Source of the DNA: Rubrobacter sp.
GTDB lineage: Bacteria; Actinomycetota; Rubrobacteria; Rubrobacterales; Rubrobacteraceae
DNA: 25,055 nucleotides
Assembly (NCBI GenBank): GCA_013695335.1
Contig: JACDAR010000069.1
Location: 1 to 25,055, forward strand
Reading direction: 5' to 3'
Position 1 is the stretch's first letter; each line of letters opens with the position of its first letter. The position numbers were made by a program, and so were the translations under genes. Under the pieces are notes generated by a model. The model searched no databases and had not been told where the DNA came from. It saw only the letters and a program-made list of their open reading frames with translations. Below, piece by piece: positions 14,299 to 22,053 of this stretch.

Positions 14299-15372
14299 TT
14301 AGCCCCTCGGGTCGTCCAGCCCCACCAAGCGCTCCAGCAGCCCCGCCTCTTCCCAGGGCCATCTTCCATCGTCCTCCGGCGCCCCGAAGGGCGGTGCGTT
14401 CCCTGACATATTACCCGTGCCAGCCGTCACATTGCCACCGGCGGTGATTATCTGTTCGTCCCCAACCGCCGCGAGAGTGTTGCGATGGACCAGCAGGCCG
14501 CCATCCTCTTCGATCCCACCGACCCGCCACGCCGCAGGGACTGAGAGCCTTCCGGCAGCCCCCGAAAGCGCGCGGCGCAGCGCGTAAACGAGGAGCGCAG
14601 CCCTCCCATCCACGAAGTTTGATACAGCGCCGAACGCGGACAGGAGATCCGCGGCCTCCTCCGTCTCGACCGGCGCAGCGGGCACGCCTTCCCTCCCGAA
14701 ATCCCGGCCCGCGATGCGCTCCCGGTGCGCTGTGAGCGCGAGCCGCCCGAGGTTCCCAGCGCCAACGTCGAGGACGAAGACCAGCGTCCCCGGCCTCAAT
14801 CCAAGCTCTTCGGCGGCCTCGGCATCGAAAGTTTCCCCCACGACCTTCACGCCCAGTTCCCTCGGGCGTATCTCCCAGTCCCGGTATCCCGCGGAGATTG
14901 CGCGGCGTCCCAGTGCGTCAGGATCACCAGCCGAGGAAACGAAAGAGTCGAGGTCTTCCTCTTCGATCAGGGCGTCTTCGGCGGCGGCTATCGCCCCTGA
15001 CTCACACATGCGCCGGACGCCGGATCCATCCAGATGCGGCAGGCCAACTTCAGAGAGATTGCGCATCAGGAAGGGCAATATATCGTTTGGCGGCACGTCG
15101 AGATCCCCGGCTTCCGCATCCGCAACGATCAGGACGCCACGCCTGGGGATGGATGTGAGATCCGGAGCCGCGTGCGTGGAAGATGCAGCCACCCACCCGA
15201 ATCCCTCTGACGACGTTGCCGCGTACACGGGGCTCTCGGCGCCGGGGAGCCTTGCCGCGGGGAGGGTTCTCTGGATACCGGGATCGGCAGAGCCCTCATC
15301 GGGGGAGAAGAGGACGATCTCCGCCTCTTCTCCCTCGCTGCGCCACTCGTAATCTCCGGTATGCTCGGCCAT
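14299..15372 (-). CDS. 357-residue protein of unknown function in the acyl-CoA carboxylase operon
   Basis: The ATG at 15372 has GGGGCG upstream and lies 26 bp after the biotin carboxylase stop; the frame reaches back to 15525 only by overlapping that gene. The protein is acidic and soluble, without signal peptide. Notable segments are YAATSSEGFGWVAASS, SIPRRGVLIVADA, LRPGTLVFVLDVGAGNLGRLAL, FGAVSNFVDGRAALLVYALRR and IITAGGNVTAGTGNMSGN. The order of the last parts loosely recalls the end of RtcB RNA ligases (an NYAWANR-like helix, then a VHR motif), but the RtcB metal-binding Cys and GNH are not visible, so I do not assign it. The conserved-looking glycine-rich end suggests a nucleotide or cofactor pocket (inference). 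Confidence 0.65.
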   Translation of the reverse strand: MAEHTGDYEWRSEGEEAEIVLFSPDEGSADPGIQRTLPAARLPGAESPVYAATSSEGFGWVAASSTHAAPDLTSIPRRGVLIVADAEAGDLDVPPNDILPFLMRNLSEVGLPHLDGSGVRRMCESGAIAAAEDALIEEEDLDSFVSSAGDPDALGRRAISAGYRDWEIRPRELGVKVVGETFDAEAAEELGLRPGTLVFVLDVGAGNLGRLALTAHRERIAGRDFGREGVPAAPVETEEAADLLSAFGAVSNFVDGRAALLVYALRRALSGAAGRLSVPAAWRVGGIEEDGGLLVHRNTLAAVGDEQIITAGGNVTAGTGNMSGNAPPFGAPEDDGRWPWEEAGLLERLVGLDDPRG

Positions 15373-15398
15373 CTTTACGCCCCAGGGTTCCTTCGAGC

Positions 15399-17132
15399 CT
15401 ACTCGACGACCACTAGCGGTTCTCCGGAGCGAACAGTCCCGCCAGCCTCGACGAGAATGTCGGATACCGTGCCAGCTTTCCGGGTCCGGATCTCCGTTTC
15501 CATCTTCATGGCCTCGAGCACGCACACTGCCTCATCCGCCGCTACTTCTTGCCCCTCCTCAACGAGCACCCGGACGATGGTCCCCTGCATCGGGGCCGTA
15601 ACCGCGCCCTCGCCACCCCCTGCCCGCCGCGACGTTCCGCCCTTGCGCTTCGGGGGTGCGCCGCGACCGGAATCCCCCTCGTCCGAGTACACCCGCACCC
15701 GGAAAAGCTTCCCGTTCACCTCGACCTCGACCTCGCGGGACGATTTCTCCGAAGGCGCGCCAGCCTCTCCCGGCGGCGATGGCTCTATCTCCAGCCCTCC
15801 GAGCCGCTCCGCCACGAAGCCCGTCGTATACGAGCCGTTGGCGAAATGTTCGTCATCGAGAAGAGCGCGGAAAAACGGAAGTGTGGTTGCGATACCCTCC
15901 ACCCGAAACTCAGCGAGCGCCCGTCGCAATCGCCGCAGTGCATCTTCCCGGTTCGCGCCGCGGACGATCAGCTTGGCGAACAGAGGATCATACGACTCCG
16001 GCACCACGCCCGGACCACGCAGCGACGAATCCACCCGAACCCCAGGTCCTCCCGGCTCCTCGTAGACGGTGACGGTTCCGGGGCTAGGGGCGAAGTCGTG
16101 GGCGGCGTCCTCTGCGTTCAGCCGCACCTCGATCGCATGGCCGCGCCAGGTCACGTCTTCCTGCGAGAAGGACAGCCGCTCCCCAGCGGCGATGCGGATG
16201 CCGGTCTGCACGATGTCCACGCCCGTCACCTCTTCGGTGACTGGATGCTCGACCTGCACTCGGGTGTTCATTTCGAGAAAGAAGAACTCGTCGTCCTGCA
16301 CCAGGAACTCACAAGTCCCGACGGAGTCGTAGCCGACGGCCTCGGCTGCGTCCACGGCGGCCCGGCCCATCGCCTCGCGCATCTCAGGCGTCATCATCGG
16401 GGATGGACATTCCTCGACCAGCTTCTGGTGGCGACGCTGGATGGAGCAATCCCTCTCCCCGAGGTGGACTGCGTTGCCGTGTTTGTCCCGCATAACCTGT
16501 ATCTCGATGTGGCGCGGCGCGGGAAGATACGTTTCCAGGTAAACGGAACCATCCCCGAAATATGCCTCGCCTTCGCGGCTCGCCCGCCCGAAGGCGGTCT
16601 CTGCCTCTGTCTTGTCGTGGGCGACGGCGAATCCCTTGCCACCACCGCCTGATGATGCCTTCACCGCGACGGGATAGCCGTGTTCTTCCGCGAACTCCAG
16701 GACGGCGTCGGGAGATTCGACGGGGTTCTCGGTGCCAGGTGTGATCCGGACTCCAGCCTTCGCCATGATGCGCCTCGACTCCACCTTGCTCCCCATAGCC
16801 TCGATGGCTTCGGGATGGGGGCCGATCCAGACCATCCCGGCCTCGGTCACCGAGCTGGCAAAAGCCGCGCTCTCCGCCAGAAACCCGTAACCAGGATGCA
16901 CGGCCTCGGCGCCGCTCCTCTTCCCCACCTCGACGAGCTTCTCGACGTTCAGGTAGCTCTCGGACGCCGGTGTCGGCCCGACGTGATACGCCTCATCCGC
17001 GAGGCTGACGTGGAGGGATTCCCTGTCCACGTCCGAGTATACGGCGACGCTCGCGACGCCCATCTCCCGCAGGGCGCGGATGATGCGGACGGAGATCTCA
17101 CCCCGGTTCGCGACAAGTACCTTCCCGAACAC
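15399..17132 (-). CDS. acyl-CoA carboxylase alpha subunit: biotin carboxylase fused to BCCP
   Basis: The 577-residue protein carboxylates its own biotin with ATP and bicarbonate, then passes it to the beta subunit. Domains in order: the BC N-domain (KVLVANRGEISVRIIRALREMG), an ATP-grasp with the glycine loop KASSGGGGKGFAV and catalytic EMNTRVQVEHPVTEEVTG, the BC C-domain, a variable linker with KRKGGTSRR, and a biotinyl domain with EAMKM, biotinylated at about Lys543. The length is that of actinobacterial AccA-type fusions. The GTG start directly follows the TAG of the epsilon-like gene, so translation is probably coupled. The partner beta subunit is at 17917-19491. Acetyl- or propionyl-CoA is the likely substrate. 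Confidence 0.95.
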   Translation of the reverse strand: MFGKVLVANRGEISVRIIRALREMGVASVAVYSDVDRESLHVSLADEAYHVGPTPASESYLNVEKLVEVGKRSGAEAVHPGYGFLAESAAFASSVTEAGMVWIGPHPEAIEAMGSKVESRRIMAKAGVRITPGTENPVESPDAVLEFAEEHGYPVAVKASSGGGGKGFAVAHDKTEAETAFGRASREGEAYFGDGSVYLETYLPAPRHIEIQVMRDKHGNAVHLGERDCSIQRRHQKLVEECPSPMMTPEMREAMGRAAVDAAEAVGYDSVGTCEFLVQDDEFFFLEMNTRVQVEHPVTEEVTGVDIVQTGIRIAAGERLSFSQEDVTWRGHAIEVRLNAEDAAHDFAPSPGTVTVYEEPGGPGVRVDSSLRGPGVVPESYDPLFAKLIVRGANREDALRRLRRALAEFRVEGIATTLPFFRALLDDEHFANGSYTTGFVAERLGGLEIEPSPPGEAGAPSEKSSREVEVEVNGKLFRVRVYSDEGDSGRGAPPKRKGGTSRRAGGGEGAVTAPMQGTIVRVLVEEGQEVAADEAVCVLEAMKMETEIRTRKAGTVSDILVEAGGTVRSGEPLVVVE

Positions 17133-17351
17133 CTAGCTCTTCCCCTCCCAGCCAGCGTACGTCCACGGCGTCCCCTCCAGCTTCCTGCCAGGCGGCAACA
17201 TCCTCCCCAGCCTCCCCGAAAGCTCCCAGCGAGTCGGCCCCGTTTCTGGTTTCTTCGACTCTTCGCGCAACGTTTCGAGTGCCGCCACGATCGCGATGGC
17301 CTCATCGGGTGTAGGAGAAGGCTCCATCTTCGTGCGTGGCGTGCCTGTCAT
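17133..17351 (-). CDS. acyl-CoA carboxylase epsilon-like small subunit
   Basis: This 72-residue protein fits the ACC epsilon family in size and layout. An N-terminal helix reads TPDEAIAIVAALETLREESKK, a short linker follows, and the Trp/Gly-rich end is GTPWTYAGWEGKS. In Streptomyces and Mycobacterium such subunits bind the beta subunit and stimulate the carboxylase. Here it sits directly before the alpha gene with no gap, and its start overlaps the stop of the membrane protein (ATGA), so it is part of the operon. Family assignment is by pattern and context, not by search. Confidence 0.65.
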   Translation of the reverse strand: MTGTPRTKMEPSPTPDEAIAIVAALETLREESKKPETGPTRWELSGRLGRMLPPGRKLEGTPWTYAGWEGKS

Positions 17352-17890
17352 CCCGCGACGTACCGGATCAAAGGCGCGGCGACGTACTCGATCACGACGT
17401 ACAGGGCGAAGGACACGGCTAGAAGCCCGGTCGCAATGCCCAACATTACGGCCAATCCCCGCAGCTCGGCTCTATCTCCCTTCGGCTGCGCCTCCCACAC
17501 GGGGGAAAGTCCGAGGCTTCTCGGGACAAAGATCCCGAAACCAAACGCGAAGCCGTAGATAAACATTCCGGCGCTGCCACCTTTGGCGGTGGGGAAGGCC
17601 GGGATTCCGGCCAGGGCGGAGCCCGCGTAGATGATCCCGAACACCAGCACGAGGCCAAGGAAGATCCCAAGTAGTCTCCCTGTTCCCGATCCCGCGAACC
17701 TCATCCTGAACGGATAGCAAGCCCCGTATGCGAGGACGCCCCCCATCAGCATCCCCGTCAGGGAAACGAGGAGTTTCATGGCGAGCTCCGATCCCATCAA
17801 GGCAAGCATGTCGAGAAGGAAGAACGTGGAGACGGTGAGGACTGCAACCGCCCAATCCCTCCGCGTTCTGGGCCACAGCCTGCGGATCAC
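17348..17890 (-). CDS. membrane protein of unknown function
   Basis: The protein of 180 residues (from GTG 17890 with GGGGGAG upstream) has about five membrane helices: AVAVLTVSTFFLLDMLAL, LLVSLTGMLMGGVLAYGA, LLGIFLGLVLVFGIIYAG, GMFIYGFAFGFGIFV and GLAVMLGIATGLLAVSFALYVV. A basic RRLWPRTRRD precedes the first helix, suggesting the N-terminus faces the cytosol. The frame can be extended to a TTG at 17920 inside the beta-subunit gene end, but the ribosome site favours 17890. It is embedded between the beta and epsilon-like carboxylase genes, with a 4-base overlap to the latter. I do not recognise a family or function. Confidence 0.75.
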   Translation of the reverse strand: MIRRLWPRTRRDWAVAVLTVSTFFLLDMLALMGSELAMKLLVSLTGMLMGGVLAYGACYPFRMRFAGSGTGRLLGIFLGLVLVFGIIYAGSALAGIPAFPTAKGGSAGMFIYGFAFGFGIFVPRSLGLSPVWEAQPKGDRAELRGLAVMLGIATGLLAVSFALYVVIEYVAAPLIRYVAG

Positions 17891-17916
17891 GTTTCCATCT
17901 CCCCCAAACGCAATCC

Positions 17917-19491
17917 TCAAAGCGGGATGTTTCCGTGCTTGCGCGGCGGGCGCTCAGGGCGCTTGGTGCTGACCATCTGGAGCGCTTTGATCAGGTAAGG
18001 CCGCGTCTCGCAAGGGTCGATCACATCGTCGATAAATCCCATCTCTGCCGCAGTGAGCGGATTGTTGAACTTCTCCTCGTAGTCCGCAATAAGGGCTTCC
18101 CGCTCGGCCTTGGGATCGTCAGCCTCCGCGATGCGCCTGCGGTGGATGATGCCGACGGCCGCCGAAGCTCCCATCACAGCAACCTCACCCGTCGGCCAGG
18201 CGACGTTCACGTCCGCCCCGATGTGCTTTGAGTTCATAACATCGTACGCGCCGCCATAGGCTTTGCGGGTAATGACCGTCATCTTCGGGACGGTCGCCTC
18301 GGAGAAGGCGTAAAGCAGCTTGGCCCCATGTCGGATGATGCCTCCCCATTCCTGATCCGTGCCGGGCATGAAACCCGGCACATCCACAAACGTGAGCAGC
18401 GGTATGTTAAAGGCGTCACAGAAGCGTACGAACCGCGCCCCTTTCACGCTCGCGTCGATGTCCAGCGTCCCCGCAAGCACCATAGGCTGGTTTCCGACTA
18501 CGCCGATGGCGTTCCCGTCCAGCCGCGCAAACCCGACGACGAGGTTCTGCGCCCAGCCTTCCTGCACCTCGAAGAACTCCCCCTCGTCCACGACGAACTC
18601 TACGGCCCGCCTTATATCGTAGGGATGGTTATTCGAGTCAGGGACGAGCGAGGCAAGTTCCTCTTCCATCCTCTCTGCGTCGTCGGATGGTGGATAGTGC
18701 GGGGCTGTCTCCAGGTTGTTCTCGGGGAGGAACGAGAGCAGGTAACGCACGTCCTCCATGCAAGATTCCTCGTCCGGGGAGGAGAAGTGTGCGACCCCGC
18801 TCTTCGTATTGTGGGTGGCTGCGCCGCCGAGGTCCTCGAACGAGACCTCCTCGCCGGTGACGCTCTTTATTACGTCGGGGCCGGTGATGAACATGTGGCT
18901 CGTCTCCTCGACCATGAACACGAAGTCCGTTATGGCCGGGGAGTAGACCGCGCCGCCGGCGCACGGTCCCACGACCACGCTGATCTGTGGCACAACACCG
19001 GATGCAAGCACGTTGCGGTGGAAGATGTCCGCGTATCCGGCGAGCGAGACGACGCCTTCCTGAATGCGCGCGCCGCCGGAGTCGTTGATGCCGACGATGG
19101 GGCATCCCGTGGAGATGGCGAGGTCCATGACCTTGCAGATCTTCTCCGCGTACACCTCCCCGAGCGACCCACCGAACACGGTGAAGTCCTGGCTGAAGAC
19201 GCACACCTTCCGTCCCATCACCTCGCCGTAGCCGGTCACCACGCCATCGCCGAGCGGTTTGTTCTTCTCAAGCCCGAAGTTATTGGAGCGATGGACGCGG
19301 TAGCGATCCAACTCCACAAAGGTTCCCTCGTCCAGCAGGAGACCTATGCGTTCGCGGGCCGTGAGCTTGCCCCGCTCCCGCTGTCGCTGTACTGCCTGTT
19401 CGGAGGAGGGATGCGCCGCCTCCTCGCGCAGGCGTTCGAGACCCTCTATCTTCCCCGCGGTGGTGTTCTCCCCCAACCTTTCTCGCTGCAT
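17917..19491 (-). CDS. acyl-CoA carboxylase beta subunit (carboxyltransferase), propionyl-CoA type
   Basis: The carboxyltransferase transfers CO2 from biotin to acyl-CoA. The protein from ATG 19491 has 524 residues and two crotonase-like halves. The N half has INDSGGARIQEGV and VVVGPCAGGAVYSPA; the C half has VDVPGFMPGTDQEWGGIIRHGAKLLYA and AYGGAYDVMNSKHIGADVNVAWPTGEVAVMGA. The Asp in GGAYDVM matches, as I recall, the Asp that in Streptomyces PccB favours propionyl-CoA over acetyl-CoA. The frame extends to 19566, but no ribosome site supports that. A -10 box TAGAAT lies 8 bases before ATG 19491, suggesting a leaderless message. The C-terminus RPPRKHGNIPL is typical. Confidence 0.93.
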   Translation of the reverse strand: MQRERLGENTTAGKIEGLERLREEAAHPSSEQAVQRQRERGKLTARERIGLLLDEGTFVELDRYRVHRSNNFGLEKNKPLGDGVVTGYGEVMGRKVCVFSQDFTVFGGSLGEVYAEKICKVMDLAISTGCPIVGINDSGGARIQEGVVSLAGYADIFHRNVLASGVVPQISVVVGPCAGGAVYSPAITDFVFMVEETSHMFITGPDVIKSVTGEEVSFEDLGGAATHNTKSGVAHFSSPDEESCMEDVRYLLSFLPENNLETAPHYPPSDDAERMEEELASLVPDSNNHPYDIRRAVEFVVDEGEFFEVQEGWAQNLVVGFARLDGNAIGVVGNQPMVLAGTLDIDASVKGARFVRFCDAFNIPLLTFVDVPGFMPGTDQEWGGIIRHGAKLLYAFSEATVPKMTVITRKAYGGAYDVMNSKHIGADVNVAWPTGEVAVMGASAAVGIIHRRRIAEADDPKAEREALIADYEEKFNNPLTAAEMGFIDDVIDPCETRPYLIKALQMVSTKRPERPPRKHGNIPL

Positions 19492-19499
19492 AGACCGGC

Positions 19500-19505
19500 A
19501 TTCTA
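19500..19505 (-). promoter_or_regulatory. -10 box for a leaderless carboxylase operon transcript
   Basis: On the minus strand TAGAAT ends 8 bases before the ATG of the carboxyltransferase gene. Transcription would begin at or within a base or two of the A of the ATG, and no ribosome site lies before it. The -35 is weak (TGGAAG with a 19-bp spacer). Confidence 0.45.
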
Positions 19506-19573
19506 GCACGCGGTAAAACGCAGACTTCCAGCCGATTTGATCGAAATAACAGGCACCAAGCATCACCCAGACG

Positions 19574-19602
19574 TAGACGCGCCCATCCTCCCGGCATACA
19601 AT
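19574..19602 (+). promoter_or_regulatory. promoter of the Phd/VapC operon
   Basis: TAGACG (19574-19579), a 17-bp spacer and TACAAT (19597-19602) form a reasonable sigma70 promoter. Transcription would start near 19610, and GAGGTG precedes ATG 19634. It is 70-100 bp from the divergent carboxylase promoter. Confidence 0.55.
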
Positions 19603-19633
19603 TTGGACAGACTAGGCAGAATTGAGGTGTGTC

Positions 19634-19906
19634 ATGTCCTGGCAGTTGCAAGAGGCGAAGCAGAAGTTCAGCGAGCTGGTGCGCCGCGCGCTGGAGGACG
19701 GGCCGCAGACAGTCACGCGGCACGGCGAAGAAGTCGTCGTGGTGGTTCCGGCCGAGGAATACCGACGGCTCGCGGGAGACAGGCCAGACTTCAAGGAATT
19801 CCTCATGAGTGCGCCGGAGGGTTTAGAACTCATCATCCCGGAGCGTCCGCCGAACGATTATCCGCGAGAGGTGGATCTCTCGAATGGAAATGAAGGCGGG
19901 CCTTGA
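19634..19906 (+). CDS. Phd/YefM-family antitoxin
   Basis: The 90-residue protein has the Phd/YefM N-terminal DNA-binding fold: MSWQLQEAKQKFSELVRRALEDGPQTVTRHGEEVVVVVPAEEYRRL. The strand-helix-strand pattern with KxxFSELV and TRHGxExVVV is diagnostic. The C-terminal tail (about residues 55-90) is acidic and proline-containing and would wrap the toxin. ATG 19634 with GAGGTG six bases before is preferred over TTG 19622. The stop overlaps the toxin start by four bases (TTGA), as usual in these modules. The antitoxin probably represses the pair. Confidence 0.9.
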   Translation: MSWQLQEAKQKFSELVRRALEDGPQTVTRHGEEVVVVVPAEEYRRLAGDRPDFKEFLMSAPEGLELIIPERPPNDYPREVDLSNGNEGGP

Positions 19907-20316
19907 GTTACGTCCTCGACACCAATGTCGTCTCCGAAGCGCGCAAGGGTTCCCGCGCCAACGCTAGCGTCATGCACTGGCTCTCCTCAATAGCGGCGGA
20001 GGAGTTGTATGTGAGCGTCCTGGTGATAGGTGAGATCCGTCAGGGCATAGAAGGATTGAGCAGGAGGGACCCGGTTCAGGCCGGTCACCTCGAAATATGG
20101 CTCGCCGGGCTGCGGCGCCTTTACGCAGACCGCATCCTACCTTTAGATCTGGAAATTGCCGAAGAATGGGGCCGCATGAACGCGCCTGATCCTATCTCTT
20201 CCCGAGACGGCCTCATGGCGGCCACGGCGAAGGTGCGGAACATGACCTTCGTAACCCGCAACACTGTCGACGTAGAGCGCACCGGCGTCCGGGTGCTGAA
20301 CCCGTTCGAGGACTAG
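19903..20316 (+). CDS. VapC-type PIN-domain toxin
   Basis: The 137-residue PIN-domain RNase has the acidic metal site Asp6 (YVLDTNVVSEARK), Glu44 (LVIGEIRQG) and Asp102 (SSRDGLMAATAKV), plus FVTRNTVDVERTGVRVLNPF at the end, the VapC/FitB pattern. These toxins cleave tRNA or rRNA when freed from antitoxin. The start is TTG, overlapping the antitoxin stop by four bases. All catalytic residues are present, so it looks active. The module sits between the divergent carboxylase operon and leucine dehydrogenase. Confidence 0.92.
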   Translation: MSYVLDTNVVSEARKGSRANASVMHWLSSIAAEELYVSVLVIGEIRQGIEGLSRRDPVQAGHLEIWLAGLRRLYADRILPLDLEIAEEWGRMNAPDPISSRDGLMAATAKVRNMTFVTRNTVDVERTGVRVLNPFED

Positions 20317-20376
20317 AGACCGCAGTCCGGACGCTGAGGATGGGCCGCTCTAGCAGCCGCCCGCCGGGTGTCGAAT

Positions 20377-20415
20377 ACTACAGTTCCCGGCGGCGCGAAA
20401 GATGCCGGGTAGTAG
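20377..20415 (+). promoter_or_regulatory. imperfect stem-loop upstream of leucine dehydrogenase
   Basis: ACTAC..CCCGG at 20377-20390 and CCGGG..GTAG at 20405-20415 form an interrupted inverted repeat about 50 bp before the ATG at 20465. It may be a leader hairpin or an operator; no clear -35/-10 pair was found around it. Confidence 0.25.
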
Positions 20416-20464
20416 AGTGAGGTCCCGGGAAGATCACTCTGGACAGGGGAAAGGAGAGCCGAAT

Positions 20465-21571
20465 ATGCAAGTCTTCGAAAAGCTGGCGGAATACCGCTAC
20501 GAGCAGCTCGTGTTCTGCCACGACAAGGCGACGGGGCTGCGGGCGATCATCGCTATCCACGACACCACCCTCGGTCCAGCCCTTGGCGGTTGCCGGATGT
20601 GGCCCTACACCACGGAAGACGAAGCCATCGTGGACGTACTGCGCCTAGCGCGAGGGATGACCTACAAGGCAGCAGCGAGCGGCCTCAACCTTGGGGGAGG
20701 GAAGTCCGTGGTCTTCGGCGACCCCCACCGTGACAAGTCCGAGGCGCTTTTCCGCTCCTTCGGCCGGTATATCGAAACCCTTGGCGGACGATACATAGTC
20801 GCCGAGGACGTTGGCACTTCCACCGAAGACGCGAACTTCATCAGGGTCGAGACCTCGCACGTGGTCGGCGTGGACGTGACGCGCGGCGGCTCCGGAGATC
20901 CATCACCCTTCACAGCCCTCGGAGTTCGGCAGGGTATGCGGGCCTGCGCCGAGGAAGTCTTCGGAACGGCCTCGCTGGAGGGCAGAACCGTGGCCGTTCA
21001 GGGACTGGGCCACGTCGGCTACCACCTTTGCCGACTGCTCAGCGAGGAAGGGGCGCGCCTCATCGTCACCGATCTCCACCCGGAGGTGGTCAAGCAGGCG
21101 GCACGGGAGTTCGGGGCGAAGCCCGTGGAGCCGGATGAGATCCTGGTCATGCCATGCGACATCCTGGCCCCGTGCGCGATGGGCGCTATCGTCAACGACG
21201 GGACGCTACCCAAACTCAGATGCAGCATCATCGCGGGCAGCGCCAACAACATACTCCACGAAGCCAGCCACGGCGAGGAGCTTGCGAAACGCGGCATCCT
21301 CTACGCCCCCGACTACGTCATAAACGCGGGCGGCCTCATCAACGTCGCCGACGAACTCGAAGGCTACAACGAACGCCGCGCCACCAGGCGCGTTATGCGT
21401 ATCTACGACTCAGTGAAGAGCATCATCGCCATCTCCAAACGCGACGGCGTCCCGACCAACGTGGCCGCAGACACCCTGGCCCTGGAGCGCATAGCCGCCA
21501 TAAGCTCCATGGAACGCCTGCACACCGGCCACCCATACGGCCAGCTCAGCCGCCGACGGGAGACTCTGTAG
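20465..21571 (+). CDS. leucine dehydrogenase (Glu/Leu/Phe/Val dehydrogenase family)
   Basis: The 368-residue enzyme reversibly deaminates branched-chain amino acids with NAD+. GPALGGCRMWPY and the catalytic lysines Lys68 (MTYKAA) and Lys80 (NLGGGKSV) sit at exactly the positions known for bacterial leucine dehydrogenases. The catalytic Asp is in AEDVGTST, and the Rossmann motif is VAVQGLGHVGYHL. The C-terminal PDYVINAGGLINVADE is typical. The length matches the family. AAGGAG sets the start at ATG 20465; the frame reaches 20402 without homology. Its role in branched-chain amino acid breakdown is supported by nearby 2-oxoacid dehydrogenase and acyl-CoA carboxylase genes. Valine dehydrogenase is the close alternative. 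Confidence 0.92.
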   Translation: MQVFEKLAEYRYEQLVFCHDKATGLRAIIAIHDTTLGPALGGCRMWPYTTEDEAIVDVLRLARGMTYKAAASGLNLGGGKSVVFGDPHRDKSEALFRSFGRYIETLGGRYIVAEDVGTSTEDANFIRVETSHVVGVDVTRGGSGDPSPFTALGVRQGMRACAEEVFGTASLEGRTVAVQGLGHVGYHLCRLLSEEGARLIVTDLHPEVVKQAAREFGAKPVEPDEILVMPCDILAPCAMGAIVNDGTLPKLRCSIIAGSANNILHEASHGEELAKRGILYAPDYVINAGGLINVADELEGYNERRATRRVMRIYDSVKSIIAISKRDGVPTNVAADTLALERIAAISSMERLHTGHPYGQLSRRRETL

Positions 21572-21615
21572 CGGTCAGCGTCTCAGCGCCTTGCTCATTC
21601 GCTGGTGGCGAAATC

Positions 21616-21828
21616 TCAGGCCACTATCTCGACGTAAGCCGAAGAAGTGCTGGGCTCGGGAACGGGATAGCCTTCCTCGCGCAAACCCTCCAGGTGAAGC
21701 TCGATGGCTTCTTGCATGTTGCGCTCTATCTCTTCGCGGGTCGCCCCGGTCGAAACGCAGCCTGGGAGATCCGGTGAGTAAGCCGAGAAGCCCGTATCCG
21801 TAGGCTCGATAACGACGAGGTACTTCAT
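21616..21828 (-). CDS. hicB: HicB-family antitoxin
   Basis: The 70-residue protein has the HicB partial RNase-H-like fold: MKYLVVIEPTDTGFSAYSPDLPGCVSTGATREEIERNMQEAIELHLEGL. The YSPDLPGC and A..EA...H....L patterns are diagnostic. It lacks the C-terminal DNA-binding domain of longer HicB proteins, as many do. The ATG is served by AAGGAG overlapping the hicA stop. It follows hicA with three bases between, so translation is coupled. It is convergent with leucine dehydrogenase. Confidence 0.9.
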   Translation of the reverse strand: MKYLVVIEPTDTGFSAYSPDLPGCVSTGATREEIERNMQEAIELHLEGLREEGYPVPEPSTSSAYVEIVA

Positions 21829-21831
21829 CTT

Positions 21832-22020
21832 CTACTCCTTCAATCCAGCCTGTTTGAGTATGCTATTGAGTGTACCAGGGGCCAGTTCGTCACCCGGTTT
21901 GCCGGGTACGGTGACGAGACCGGGCTTGCCAGGATGCTTGAACTGACGATGGCTTCCTTTGGTTCTCGCCAACCGCCAGCCGTCTTGCTCGATGGATCTG
22001 ACAACGTCGCGGACCTTCAC
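21832..22020 (-). CDS. hicA: HicA-family mRNA interferase toxin
   Basis: The 62-residue double-stranded-RNA-binding-like toxin reads VVRSIEQDGWRLARTKGSHRQFKHP, with active-site His24 in the GSHRQFKHP motif, and has PGKPGDELAPGTLNSILKQAGL at the end. All parts are intact. HicA cleaves mRNA in a ribosome-independent manner and is neutralised by HicB. The start is GTG, with GGGAG immediately before it, a tight spacing. The pair sits downstream of the glycosylase-like gene on the same strand. Confidence 0.92.
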   Translation of the reverse strand: MKVRDVVRSIEQDGWRLARTKGSHRQFKHPGKPGLVTVPGKPGDELAPGTLNSILKQAGLKE

Positions 22021-22053
22021 CTCCCAAGCCTAACTGCGCTCCGGCCCACTTCT

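Noticed and set aside
15549..16652. 367-residue plus-strand frame opposite the biotin carboxylase gene
   Set aside because: Antisense shadow without motifs; the minus-strand gene has ATP-grasp and biotinyl motifs throughout.
18328..19506. 392-residue plus-strand frame opposite the carboxyltransferase gene
   Set aside because: Its composition is rich in His, Asp and Arg, as expected from the antisense of a GC-rich gene; the minus strand encodes a clear carboxyltransferase.
21602..21625. Stem-loop TGGTGGC/GCCACTA between leucine dehydrogenase and hicB as a terminator
   Set aside because: It has a ten-base loop, a G-T pair and no T-run on either strand, and overlaps the hicB stop.
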